Of a DNA stretch of 64,000 nt, positions 52,218 to 60,883 are shown piece by piece. The notes beneath the pieces were generated by a model, which was not told the origin of the DNA, made no database searches, and saw only the letters and a program-made list of their open reading frames with translations. The stretch spans positions 62,001 to 126,000 of the forward strand of contig NZ_CP015093.1 of NCBI RefSeq assembly GCF_001975705.1, given 5' to 3'. The position numbers and the translations under genes were made by a program. The number at the start of each line of letters is the position of its first letter. The first letter of the stretch is position 1. The stretch comes from Salipiger abyssi. Its GTDB lineage: Bacteria > Pseudomonadota > Alphaproteobacteria > Rhodobacterales > Rhodobacteraceae.

Positions 52218-52970
52218 CTAAACAGACCGTGCCCGCGCTGCCCAGCACATGTCGCAGACGGAGTCGCCGTGCGACAGCGTGTGCGGACGACGGTAATGGC
52301 CCCGCGAAGCATCGCTTGCAATCAGGTCGGCGCCCGGCCAATCGTAGGTGCACCAGCTCCGGCGGAAGGTCTCCAGCGCGTAGGGATCGCCCTCCGTCTC
52401 GGCCACCCGGCGAACGAAACTCTGGGGCGGACAGCAGGTGAAATGGGTCAGGATGTCATCGCCCTCACGCCACGCTTTCACCTCGTATCCGGGCGCTCCG
52501 GGGGCGCTGAAGGGAAAGACCAGCAGCATTCGGATGGTCCACCTCAGGCGCTGTCCGGGATCCCTCGCCACGAGCCGCACGGGCAGAGAGCTGAGGCTCA
52601 GCATCCTGCTGTAGATTTCCCAGCCGAGGTCGGCCACCACCTGTCGCGCGGTCTCGGGCGAAATGCCGGATTTCCTCAATGCGCGGTCGGCGGCGGCGGT
52701 CCAGATCGCCATTTCGACCATCAGGCGGTTCCCGAAGCGGTCAAGTTCGTCCAACCGCGCGTGCCGGCGAAGAGCAACCGCTTCCGCATCCATTGCGGCC
52801 AGGTAGGACTGGATCTCAGGACCGAGCCAGCGGATCGGGTGGCCTTGCGTGTCCGTCATCTGCCGGTTGGCAATGCCGCTGCGCACTGCACATCTGACAG
52901 TCTGCCGGATGACTTGTCGCGTGACACGAAGCCGAAGTGACGGCTGCGATCCTCGGACTCTTGCGGTCAT
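52218..52970 (-). CDS. ATC hydrolase-like protein (PF14196 type)
   Basis: A 250-residue protein that resembles the L-2-amino-thiazoline-4-carboxylic acid hydrolase family. Features are FTCCPPQSFVRR with vicinal cysteines, WCTYDWPGADLI, and a C-terminal HYRRPHTLSHGDSVCDMCW. Members may hydrolyse cyclic thiazolines to cysteine derivatives; most are uncharacterised. The start at 52970 overlaps the CDF gene stop by four bases, which supports it, though the Arg-rich first 37 residues could be excluded by starting at 52859. Its thiol/cysteine link suits the redox theme of the island. Confidence 0.55.
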   Translation of the reverse strand: MTARVRGSQPSLRLRVTRQVIRQTVRCAVRSGIANRQMTDTQGHPIRWLGPEIQSYLAAMDAEAVALRRHARLDELDRFGNRLMVEMAIWTAAADRALRKSGISPETARQVVADLGWEIYSRMLSLSSLPVRLVARDPGQRLRWTIRMLLVFPFSAPGAPGYEVKAWREGDDILTHFTCCPPQSFVRRVAETEGDPYALETFRRSWCTYDWPGADLIASDASRGHYRRPHTLSHGDSVCDMCWAARARSV

Positions 52971-53905
52971 GGTTCGTCTACTGTCTCGGCAGGGCCACTG
53001 GTCACGTCGATCTTCTCGGCGCCGCTCTCATCCAGGCACCGGGTTTCGATCTGAAGAGTGACGAAGAAGAAACCGAAATCCGATTTCAACATCGTATTCG
53101 CATCTTTCAGCACTGCCTGCGTATCGGCGTCTTGAGAAACCCTCAGATGTCCGGAAAACACGTTGCGCCCGCTGGTCAGAGTCCAGGCGTGGACATGATG
53201 GGCATCCTGCACTCCGTCCATTGCCTCCAGCGCCTCGATCACCCCTCGCAAATCCACCTCGTCGGGCGTGCCCTCCATCAGCAGCCGCGCCGCGTCGCGC
53301 AGGATGCCCCAGCTCGCCCATAGCAGCACGACCCCGAATGCCATGCCGAGGATCGGGTCGATCAGTAAGAATCCAGTAAACTTGATGACCAGTGCCGTTA
53401 CGATGATCAGAAGGCTCCCGACGAAGGTCTGGATGATGTGCCAGAGAGCGCCACGCACGTTGAGGTCGGTCTTGCTCTGCTGCCAGATCAGCCAGAGCGA
53501 GATCACCTCGGTGAAGAGCCCGCCCGCGGCCGCGATCAGCATCGGCCCGGTCGGCAGGTCTATCGGCGACCCGAGGCGCATCGCGGCCATGTAGATGACG
53601 ACCAGTGCCATGCCGAGCAGAAAGCCACCGTTGACCAGCGCACCGATGATCTCCGAGCGATACCAGCCGAAACTGAAGGTTTCGTCTGCCGGGCGCTTGG
53701 CAAGCCGAGCCGCGGCAATTGCGACCAGCACGCCGCCGACAGCCGAAAAGGTATGAAACGCGTCCGAGATTACCGCGATCGACCCGGTCCACAAGCCGAT
53801 GCCCATCTCGATCACGAAATACACGCCCGTCAGCCAGGCCGAAATTGCCATGCCCCGACCGCCCGAAGGCATGTGGCCGGCGTGCGGGTTGCCACGCGAA
53901 CTCAT
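52967..53905 (-). CDS. Cation diffusion facilitator (CzcD/ZitB-like)
   Basis: The 312-residue CDF exporter has six transmembrane helices with metal-site motifs: ISDAFHTF in helix 2 and LIIVTALVIKF in helix 5. A cytoplasmic domain with AHHVHAWTLTSGRNVFSGHL follows. It exports divalent metals (Zn2+, Co2+ or similar) by proton antiport. The ATG at 53905 is preceded by AGGAGGAGAG, a strong site, so longer frames were rejected. It follows CcmI after a 115-base gap and overlaps the next gene. Confidence 0.85.
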   Translation of the reverse strand: MSSRGNPHAGHMPSGGRGMAISAWLTGVYFVIEMGIGLWTGSIAVISDAFHTFSAVGGVLVAIAAARLAKRPADETFSFGWYRSEIIGALVNGGFLLGMALVVIYMAAMRLGSPIDLPTGPMLIAAAGGLFTEVISLWLIWQQSKTDLNVRGALWHIIQTFVGSLLIIVTALVIKFTGFLLIDPILGMAFGVVLLWASWGILRDAARLLMEGTPDEVDLRGVIEALEAMDGVQDAHHVHAWTLTSGRNVFSGHLRVSQDADTQAVLKDANTMLKSDFGFFFVTLQIETRCLDESGAEKIDVTSGPAETVDEP

Positions 53906-54020
53906 CACTCTCTCCTCCTTGCCGTGTCCTTCACCATCGATCCAGCGGGCGGCCGCCTTGTCCGACAGATGACCTCGGCAGATCCTAAAAAAGGCCATCT
54001 CAGGCCCCTTCGGCACTACG

Positions 54021-55178
54021 TCACCCCTGGAGATCCCGGAGAGCTTTCTCGACGATCTGTCTTCGAGGGTCGTCTTGAGCCGCGGCTTCCAGCAGTTCCT
54101 GCGCACGGCTGTAGGCCTCGATGGCGTTCTTGCGCTCGTTCAGGACCTTGTAGGCATTGCCAAGCCTCATCCACCCGTCCAGGTCGTCCGGTTCCGCTTC
54201 CAGCCGGGATGCAAGACGATCGACCATAGACCTGATAAAGTCGGCTCTGTCGCCCTCGGACATGTCGCGCGCCGCCGCAACGTCTGCGGCACTGGGACCG
54301 CGCGGAGCTTCGGACGCGTAGTCCGAAACCGCGACGCGCGGCTTGCCTGTCTCCTGTGCGAGACGATTGATCCGGGCCACGTAGCTATCCATCCAGGCCG
54401 CATATCCGTTCGCTTCCGTCAAGCGGGTCGTGAGCAGATCGTAGGCCTTGGCATCGTCGCCTCCCTGGCTTTCGGCCAGCGCGGCGTAGAATGTGGCCGC
54501 CGGGTTCATTGCGTCGATCTCCAGGGCTTGTTCGATTGCCGCCTCTGCGCGCGGAACCACCGTCCCGGCGTTGGCCCCGATCAAGGCTTCTGCCAGCATC
54601 GACCAGGTCGCCGAGGTTGCATCCGAGCGATCCGCGACCGTCTCGAAGGCCCTCACGGCGTCCTCGAAGCGCTGCATCCGCATGTAGGTCTGACCGAGAA
54701 GCATCCAGCCTTCGCTCGCGCCGCCATTCGGATCGTTCTGCAAGCGATCATGGAGTTGCTGCGCCATGTCCACGATCCGGGCCTCCTCCGCGCGCTCGGG
54801 GGCCCTCTCCGCGAATGCCAGGGCCGGGACGTCAGGAGCCCCGTTCACGGTGTAGTATCCAAAGGCCATGAGCGGGACGAAAAGCGCGGCAAGGATCGCG
54901 CCGGCCCGTCCGCCGCCTGCGCCGGGACCATGTTCTTCACTCGTTGTTCTGCGAACGACAGACAGAATGCGTTTCTTGATCTCCAGCTCCGCAGCCTTGG
55001 CTTCGGCGGCGGAAATAAGACCACGGTCCAGATCACGCCGGACTTCTTCCAGCTGATCGGCGAGCACCGCCGGGATCGCGTCGGAGCGAACGACGGCCGC
55101 CGTATCCGGCCTGAAGATCGGAAAGAGCGCGAAAGCTGTCGCGACAAGAGCCATCACAAGGAAAGCAACCCAGATCAT
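54021..55178 (-). CDS. ccmI: Cytochrome c maturation protein CcmI (CycH)
   Basis: The 385-residue protein has an N-terminal helix, a CcmI-type segment (VLADQLEEVRRDLDRGLIS then AELEIKKRIL), a second helix, and TPR repeats (EGWMLLGQTYMRMQRFEDAV; ATWSMLAEALIGA; DGWMRLGNAYKVL). CcmI holds apocytochrome c and delivers it to CcmF for haem attachment. Its start overlaps the CcmH stop by four bases. Together with CcmF, G and H it forms the ligation half of the system. Confidence 0.85.
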   Translation of the reverse strand: MIWVAFLVMALVATAFALFPIFRPDTAAVVRSDAIPAVLADQLEEVRRDLDRGLISAAEAKAAELEIKKRILSVVRRTTSEEHGPGAGGGRAGAILAALFVPLMAFGYYTVNGAPDVPALAFAERAPERAEEARIVDMAQQLHDRLQNDPNGGASEGWMLLGQTYMRMQRFEDAVRAFETVADRSDATSATWSMLAEALIGANAGTVVPRAEAAIEQALEIDAMNPAATFYAALAESQGGDDAKAYDLLTTRLTEANGYAAWMDSYVARINRLAQETGKPRVAVSDYASEAPRGPSAADVAAARDMSEGDRADFIRSMVDRLASRLEAEPDDLDGWMRLGNAYKVLNERKNAIEAYSRAQELLEAAAQDDPRRQIVEKALRDLQG

Positions 55179-55648
55179 TTTTCGTCTCTCCTACCATGTC
55201 TTGCGAGGACCTCGGCGACGAGCGCCTCTTCCTCATCGCTGAGGTCCTCGACCGAAGCGGGTCGCCGTGCTCTCCAGAGGAGTATTCCGCCAATCACGAA
55301 TGCGGCAGCGGGCAGAGCGAACGGCGCGATCCAGAGCGCGTAGGTCTGCGGTTTGAACGGAGGTTTGAACAGGACGAAATCACCATAGCGGGCGCGGACG
55401 AAGTCGATGACCTCCGTGTCGCTGTCGCCCGCCGTCAACCGCTCGCGCACCAGAAGGCGAAGGTCGCGCGCTACGCCTGCATTCGAACTGTCTATATCCT
55501 GGTTCTGACAGACGACGCAGCGCAGCTCCCTCGATATCTCGCGGGCCCGCGCTTCGAGGTTCGGGTCAGCCAGCATCTCGTCCGGCTCCACGGCATTCGC
55601 CAGCCCAGGCAACCCCAGCATGATGATCAGAAACAGGGCCCGGATCAT
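55175..55648 (-). CDS. ccmH: Cytochrome c maturation protein CcmH (Ccl2)
   Basis: The 157-residue protein has a signal peptide, the thioredoxin-like redox motif LRCVVCQNQDIDSSNA, and a C-terminal transmembrane helix (LWIAPFALPAAAFVIGGILLW). CcmH reduces the apocytochrome cysteines with CcmG before haem attachment. It is a single-domain alphaproteobacterial form. It overlaps CcmG by four bases and CcmI by four. Confidence 0.9.
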   Translation of the reverse strand: MIRALFLIIMLGLPGLANAVEPDEMLADPNLEARAREISRELRCVVCQNQDIDSSNAGVARDLRLLVRERLTAGDSDTEVIDFVRARYGDFVLFKPPFKPQTYALWIAPFALPAAAFVIGGILLWRARRPASVEDLSDEEEALVAEVLARHGRRDEK

Positions 55649-56211
55649 GAGCCCAACTCCCGGTCAAGGGCCCCGGCCTGGGTCAGTGCGGTGGTGAACT
55701 TCGCGACAGCCTCCTCCCCCACGATGGGGCCGACATAGCGGTAGAGCACCGTCCCATCGCGGCCGACGATGAAGGTTTCGGGGACGCCGGATATGCCCCA
55801 TTCGATGCCCGCGCGTCCTGAACGATCCGAGCCGATCCGCGCGTAGGGGTTGCCCAGATCCGAGAGCCAGGTCGCGGCGTCCTTGGGTTCGTCCTTGTAA
55901 TTGATCCCGAAGAGACGCAGGCCGTAACGCTCGACGAACCGCGTCAGCACGGCATGCTCGGCCTTGCACGGGACGCACCACGAGGCGAAGACGTTGATGA
56001 CCACGGGGCCCGGGGTGTCCGTCAGGTCTGCGCGCCCCAGGCCCGGCACATCGACACCGGGAACGGAAGGCAGATCGAATTCCGGTGCGGGCTGCGAAAT
56101 CAGGACCGACGGAATTTCGCTCGGGTCGCGTTCGGGATTCAGCCCCCAGAGGAAAAATCCTCCGAGCACTACGGCGACAACCAACGGCACCACTGCAAAC
56201 AGGCGTTTCAT
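55645..56211 (-). CDS. ccmG: Thiol-disulfide protein CcmG (DsbE)
   Basis: A 188-residue membrane-anchored thioredoxin with INVFASWCVPCKAEH and the CcmG-type acidic loop INYKDEPKDA, then the cis-Pro region ISGVPETFIV. It keeps CcmH or apocytochrome cysteines reduced in the periplasm, using electrons from a DsbD-type protein; ScsB in this island could contribute. The start lies eight bases after the CcmF stop. Confidence 0.9.
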   Translation of the reverse strand: MKRLFAVVPLVVAVVLGGFFLWGLNPERDPSEIPSVLISQPAPEFDLPSVPGVDVPGLGRADLTDTPGPVVINVFASWCVPCKAEHAVLTRFVERYGLRLFGINYKDEPKDAATWLSDLGNPYARIGSDRSGRAGIEWGISGVPETFIVGRDGTVLYRYVGPIVGEEAVAKFTTALTQAGALDRELGS

Positions 56212-56219
56212 GGGGTCTC

Positions 56220-58220
56220 CTATTCTGCAGGCAGGCGCAGGTCGCCATGGGGGCGGGTTCGACGCGGCACCCCCACGCGCAGCCTCCGATCCGATAGCGA
56301 GAGCGCGCCGCCTGCCACCAGCATCAAGGCACCGAGCCAGATGAAATTGACCAGCGGTTCGTAGAGAATGCGCAGCGTCCAGGCTTCGCCGCTGGCCGCC
56401 TCTTCCGAGGCGGGCTCACTGATCGAAGCATAAAGGTCGCCCGCAAGTGTCGACCGGATCGCGGATTCCGTGGTCGTGCTTTGCGCCACGGGATAGCTCC
56501 GCCGCTCCGGGTAGAGCGTTGTCACCGGCTCGCCGTCTCGCCGGACCTCGAGCCTGCCGCGATCCGCGATGTAATTCGGGCCGCGCAGACGCTCGGCACC
56601 GGTAAAGGTCACGTCGAATCCGGCGATCGTTACGTCGGTCCCCGGCGTGACGAAGACGATCTCTTCGCTCTTCCAAGCGCTTGATCCGATCATGCCGATC
56701 ATTGCCACGGCGAGGCCGACGTGCGCCAGCGTCATGCCGTGCGATGCACGCGGCAGATTGCGCGCCCGGCGCAGCGTCTCGCTCAGAGGAGCTTCCATGA
56801 ATTTGATCCGCAACGCCCATTCCCGGAGAGTCGCCAGAAGCAGCCATACCGCGATCAGAATGGAAACATAGGCCAGGAAAGGACCGCCGCTGATCAGGTA
56901 CCAGACGGCGAGCGTGACAAGAACCGCCAGCCCGGCGACGAACCGGATCCGTTGAAGAACGCCGGCAAGATCCGCGCGCTTCCATGACAGGAAGGGGCCG
57001 GCACCCATGAAAAGGCCGAGCACGAGCATCATGGGCACGAACGCCGCGTTGAAGAAGGGCGGTCCGACGGAGATCTTGTCGCCCGTGAGGGCCTCGAGGA
57101 GCAAGGGATACAAGGTTCCGAACAGGACGGTTCCGGTTGCGGCCGCCAGGATCAGATTATTGACCAAAAGCCCGGCCTCGCGGCTGATTGGACGGAACAA
57201 TCCGCCGCCCTCCATGACCGGCGCGCGCCAAGCGTAGAGCGTCAGCGAGCCGCCGATGGAAAGGGCCAGGAGCCCGAGGATGTAGATCCCCCGCTCCGGA
57301 TCCACGGCGAAGGCATGGACCGAGGTTAGCAGCCCCGAGCGCACGATGAAGGTGCCCAGAAGCGACAGCGAGAACGTCAGGATGGCCAGGAGAATGGTCC
57401 AGCTTTTGAATGCATCGCGTTTCTCGGTCACGATGGCCGAATGCAGGAGTGCCGTGCCGAGCAACCAGGGCATAAAGCTGACGTTCTCGACCGGATCCCA
57501 GAACCACCAGCCGCCCCAGCCCAGCTCGTAATAGGCCCACCACGACCCAAGGGCGATCCCCGCGGTCAGGCTCATCCATGCGGCCAGGGTCCAGGGCCGG
57601 ACCCATCTCGCCCAGGCGGCATCGATGCGTCCCTCGATCAGGGCCGCGACGGCGAAGGAAAACACGATCGAGAACCCGACATAGCCGAAATAGAGCAAGG
57701 GCGGATGCATCGCGAGCCCCACGTCCTGCAGCAGGGGATTGAGGTCGCTGCCGTCCGCGGGAGGCGGGAATACGCGGTCGAACGGATTGGAGGTGAACAG
57801 CAGGAAAGACAGGAACCCGACGCTGATCCAGGCCTGCACGGACAGCGTGCGCGCCTTCGTGGCTGCCGGGATGTTCGATCCCAGCACGGCCACGCCGGCA
57901 CCGAATACCGTCAGGATCAGCACCCAAAGAAGTAACGAGCCTTCGTGACTGCCCCAGGTCCCCGCGATCTTGAACAGCAGTGGCTTCAGGGAATGCGAGT
58001 TCTCCGCCACGTTCCTGACGGTGAAGTCGCTGACCACGAATGACCGCATCAGCGCCGCGAAGGCCACTCCAACGAAAAACACCTGCCCGATCGCGGAAGA
58101 CCGGGCAGACTGCATCCACCGCACGTTGCCGCGTGAGGCCCCGAGGATTGGCATGACGCTCTGGACCACAGCGAGGGACAAGGCCAACGCGAGGGCGAAA
58201 TGCCCGATTTCAGGTATCAT
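56220..58220 (-). CDS. ccmF: Haem lyase CcmF
   Basis: The 666-residue membrane protein carries the CcmF hallmarks: GTWGSHEGSLLLWVLIL, the WWD haem domain WGGWWFWDPVENVSFMPWL, and about 14 helices with a periplasmic C-terminal loop. It ligates haem to apocytochrome c with CcmH and CcmI. It begins the F-G-H-I block. CcmA, B, C, D and E, which export and chaperone haem, are not encoded here, so those must come from elsewhere in the genome. Confidence 0.92.
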   Translation of the reverse strand: MIPEIGHFALALALSLAVVQSVMPILGASRGNVRWMQSARSSAIGQVFFVGVAFAALMRSFVVSDFTVRNVAENSHSLKPLLFKIAGTWGSHEGSLLLWVLILTVFGAGVAVLGSNIPAATKARTLSVQAWISVGFLSFLLFTSNPFDRVFPPPADGSDLNPLLQDVGLAMHPPLLYFGYVGFSIVFSFAVAALIEGRIDAAWARWVRPWTLAAWMSLTAGIALGSWWAYYELGWGGWWFWDPVENVSFMPWLLGTALLHSAIVTEKRDAFKSWTILLAILTFSLSLLGTFIVRSGLLTSVHAFAVDPERGIYILGLLALSIGGSLTLYAWRAPVMEGGGLFRPISREAGLLVNNLILAAATGTVLFGTLYPLLLEALTGDKISVGPPFFNAAFVPMMLVLGLFMGAGPFLSWKRADLAGVLQRIRFVAGLAVLVTLAVWYLISGGPFLAYVSILIAVWLLLATLREWALRIKFMEAPLSETLRRARNLPRASHGMTLAHVGLAVAMIGMIGSSAWKSEEIVFVTPGTDVTIAGFDVTFTGAERLRGPNYIADRGRLEVRRDGEPVTTLYPERRSYPVAQSTTTESAIRSTLAGDLYASISEPASEEAASGEAWTLRILYEPLVNFIWLGALMLVAGGALSLSDRRLRVGVPRRTRPHGDLRLPAE

Positions 58221-58275
58221 GATGTCTGTCCCTCTGTCTGTCTTTCACTGGTCCTGATGCGTCACGCCTCGCGCC

Positions 58276-58587
58276 TCACTCCTCGAGCGCGGCCTTCCGC
58301 CGCCGGAACTCCTCTTCGTCGATTTCACCTTTCGCCAGCCGCTGACGCAGGGTTTCGAGCGCGTCCGAGGACTTGCCGCCGATGCCGCTGTTGTCGCGCA
58401 GCCAGTGAACCGCCAGCACGATCAGGGCGATGATCACGCCCCAGAAGACCAGCATCATCAGGCCGCCGAAGACGCCGTAGCCGCCGCCCCACATCATGTG
58501 CCCGTCCCATGAACCGTCGGGATCGGCCAGGGCCGGCGAGGCGGCAAGGCTCGCAAGGGCGGTCATGCTCCAGAGTTTGAAGGTCAT
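58276..58587 (-). CDS. SHOCT-domain membrane protein
   Basis: A 103-residue protein with a signal peptide, a Trp/Gly/Met-rich DGHMMWGGGYGVFGG segment, one transmembrane helix, and a C-terminal SHOCT motif (ALETLRQRLAKGEIDEEEFRRRKAAL). Such proteins are frequent in copper and cytochrome islands; the SHOCT motif mediates interactions. Its ATG overlaps the histidine-kinase stop by four bases, linking the sensor pair to the Ccm genes. Confidence 0.75.
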   Translation of the reverse strand: MTFKLWSMTALASLAASPALADPDGSWDGHMMWGGGYGVFGGLMMLVFWGVIIALIVLAVHWLRDNSGIGGKSSDALETLRQRLAKGEIDEEEFRRRKAALEE

Positions 58588-59993
58588 CGTTCTCTCCTTT
58601 CTTCAGGTGGTTTCGGGGCGAGCGGGATCGAGATCGCCGCGCGCAGCCCGCCGGTTTCCCGGTTTTCGAGCGTGATGTCACCGCCATGCGCCTGGACGAT
58701 TGTCCGCGCGATCGACAGGCCCAGGCCGTGCCCCCCGGTTTCGAGCGAGCGCGACTCCTCGATCCGGTAGAAGGGGTCGAAGACCTTCTCGAGCTTGTCC
58801 CGGGGAATGCCGGGACCATCGTCCTCGACCGTCACCACGAGGGTATCGCCCTGGCGATGCCAACCGACTGTGGCGCCGCCCCCGTAGCGGATGGCGTTCT
58901 CGATCAGGTTGCGCAGCGCCCGCCGCATGGCATTCGGCCGCAGGCGCGCTTCGATCCGGGGGCCGGCGTCGATGGCGAACCCGCCGGGCATGTCCGCGCA
59001 CAGGGCCTGGAGGAAGTCGTGCAGATCGACGGTCTCGGGCGGCTCGGACCCGGTCAACCCGCGCGCGAAGGTCAGCGTCGCATCGACCATGCCCTGCATT
59101 TCCTCGACCGAGGCGACGAGGCTGTCGCGCGTCTCGGTGTCGTCGACCATCTCGGCCTGCACGCGCATGGCGGTCAGCGGCGAGCGCAGGTCGTGCCCCA
59201 GCGCGGCCAGCATCCGCGTCCGGTCGCCCACGAACCGCGTCAGGCGGTCCTGCATGCGGTTGAAGGCCCCGGTCAGGTCGCGCACTTCGGTCGGTCCCGC
59301 CACGGGAAGCTCGGCCACGTCCTCGCCCCGGCCAAGGCTGTCGGTCGCTCGGGCCAGCCGCCGCAACGGGCCGGTCAGGCGCGTCATGACGAACCAGATC
59401 ACCACGACGAGCAGAAGCCCCGCCGACATGGCGAAGGTCAGCATCGAGTAAAGCGGCCACTGGATCGGCGGACGCTCGAACCGGGTTCCGACGTTCAGCC
59501 ACTGTCCGCCCCGGATCGCGATGGAGAGGTTCATCTCGACCGCCGTCAATTCGCCCCGCATCATCGCCATGTGCATGTCGGTCATTTCACGCGACAGGTT
59601 CGGCAACGGCATCAGTTGGCCTTCGACCTCGTGCAGTTCGACACGGATATCGCGGCTGTAGCTGTCGTCGAGCAGGGTCCGGATCCGGGCCTCGACAAGA
59701 CCGCCGTCGGAATGATCCGAATGCTGAACCGATGCGATTCCGGACAGATCGAAGCGCACGAGCGGCGAATTCGCGGCCCTGACGATCGAAGGGTGAAGGT
59801 CGGACGGCGCCTCCTCGATCAGCCGCGCCACGTTCGCCGCCCGGCCTGCCGCCTCGAACCCCAGGGCGGCGCGGATCGCAAGGCTTCGCTCATCGGCAAA
59901 GAGAAACAGGCTGACCAGTTGGCCCGCGACAAGTGCCGCGACGACGAGCAGAATCAACTGGACCCGCAGTGAACTGATATGTCGCGAGATCAC
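58584..59993 (-). CDS. Sensor histidine kinase
   Basis: The 469-residue kinase has two transmembrane helices flanking a periplasmic domain of about 140 residues (with MTDMHMAMMRGEL, possibly metal-binding). HAMP, a DHp domain with LGHDLRSPL (H267 by this start), and an ATPase domain with NLIENAIRYGG and GGHGLGLSIA follow. The GTG at 59993 is used because it overlaps the response-regulator stop (GTGA); the upstream codons belong to that gene. Its signal is probably metal or envelope redox stress. Confidence 0.85.
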   Translation of the reverse strand: MISRHISSLRVQLILLVVAALVAGQLVSLFLFADERSLAIRAALGFEAAGRAANVARLIEEAPSDLHPSIVRAANSPLVRFDLSGIASVQHSDHSDGGLVEARIRTLLDDSYSRDIRVELHEVEGQLMPLPNLSREMTDMHMAMMRGELTAVEMNLSIAIRGGQWLNVGTRFERPPIQWPLYSMLTFAMSAGLLLVVVIWFVMTRLTGPLRRLARATDSLGRGEDVAELPVAGPTEVRDLTGAFNRMQDRLTRFVGDRTRMLAALGHDLRSPLTAMRVQAEMVDDTETRDSLVASVEEMQGMVDATLTFARGLTGSEPPETVDLHDFLQALCADMPGGFAIDAGPRIEARLRPNAMRRALRNLIENAIRYGGGATVGWHRQGDTLVVTVEDDGPGIPRDKLEKVFDPFYRIEESRSLETGGHGLGLSIARTIVQAHGGDITLENRETGGLRAAISIPLAPKPPEERRER

Positions 59994-60712
59994 GCCTGCT
60001 CCTCCACGTCCGTGGCCAGGCAATAGCCGCCGTTGCGCACCGTCCTGATGATCCTCGGACGCAGGACATCCGGCTCGATCTTGCGGCGCAGGCGGCTGAT
60101 CTGGTTGTCGATCGTCCGGTCGAGCGGTCCCGCCGTGCGGCCGGCCGTCAGGTCGAGCAGCTGGTCGCGGCTCAGCACCATCCGCGCGCGCTCGAGCATG
60201 ACGACCAGCAGCCGGAACTCGGAGTCGGTGAGAGGGATCTCGCCCTGTTCGTCGTCGACGAGGATCTGCCGGTCGGTGTCGAGCACGAGATGCTCGAACC
60301 GCACCCTCCGCCCGGCCAGCTTGCCGGCGAGGGGCTCACCCCGGCTGCTCCGCCGCAGGACCGACCTGATCCGGGCCAGCAGTTCGCGCGGGTTGAACGG
60401 CTTGGCGAGGTAGTCGTCGGCCCCGATCTCGAGCCCTGCGATACGGTCCGGCTCTTCTCCGAGAGCGGTCAGCATGATGACCGGCACCGCGCCCTCGGCG
60501 GCCAGCCTGCGGCAAGCCGAGAGCCCGTCTTCGCCGGGCATCATCACGTCCAGAACGACGAGATCGAAATGACCGGCCGCGAGCTTCGCATCCATGTCGG
60601 CGGCGTCCTTCGCCGCGGTCGCGCGCATCCCGTTCTTCGCGAGATAGCGCGTCACGCTCTCGCGGATCTGCGCGTGATCGTCCACGACAAGAATATGCGG
60701 AGGCTGGCCCAT
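59990..60712 (-). CDS. OmpR-family response regulator
   Basis: The 240-residue regulator has a receiver domain with phosphoacceptor D55 (DLVVLDVMMPGEDG) and a winged helix ending RTIDNQISRLRRKIE...IRTVRNGGYCL. It is the first gene of the minus-strand run toward CcmF. An interrupted inverted repeat just upstream (60754-60808) may be its own binding site, also facing the divergent Met-rich gene. Confidence 0.87.
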   Translation of the reverse strand: MGQPPHILVVDDHAQIRESVTRYLAKNGMRATAAKDAADMDAKLAAGHFDLVVLDVMMPGEDGLSACRRLAAEGAVPVIMLTALGEEPDRIAGLEIGADDYLAKPFNPRELLARIRSVLRRSSRGEPLAGKLAGRRVRFEHLVLDTDRQILVDDEQGEIPLTDSEFRLLVVMLERARMVLSRDQLLDLTAGRTAGPLDRTIDNQISRLRRKIEPDVLRPRIIRTVRNGGYCLATDVEEQA

Positions 60713-60753
60713 GCCCCTGATTTTACCGGAATACAGGACCGGGTTTCATCAAT

Positions 60754-60808
60754 GGAATTGTAGCGGTTTGTATCAGGCAACCGCTCTGCGACAGACCGTT
60801 ACAATTCC
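60754..60808. promoter_or_regulatory. Inverted repeat in the divergent regulator promoter
   Basis: GGAATTGTAGCGGT (60754-60767) and ACCGTTACAATTCC (60795-60808) are inverted copies with one mismatch, 27 bases apart. They lie between the response regulator (start 60712) and the plus-strand Met-rich gene (start 60884). Spaced half-sites are common for OmpR-type regulators. Confidence 0.55.
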
Positions 60809-60883
60809 GCTGATGCACTTACATTCAATTTTGCGCAATCATGGCGATGTCATGGGTTATCGACCCGAACAAAGGAGGATTCC

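Noticed and set aside
54075..55343. 422-residue plus-strand frame opposite ccmI and ccmH
   Set aside because: Mirror of two overlapping genes with known motifs.
58686..59972. 428-residue plus-strand frame opposite the histidine kinase
   Set aside because: Shadow of a conserved kinase; composition is Arg/Gln/His-rich and no motif is seen.
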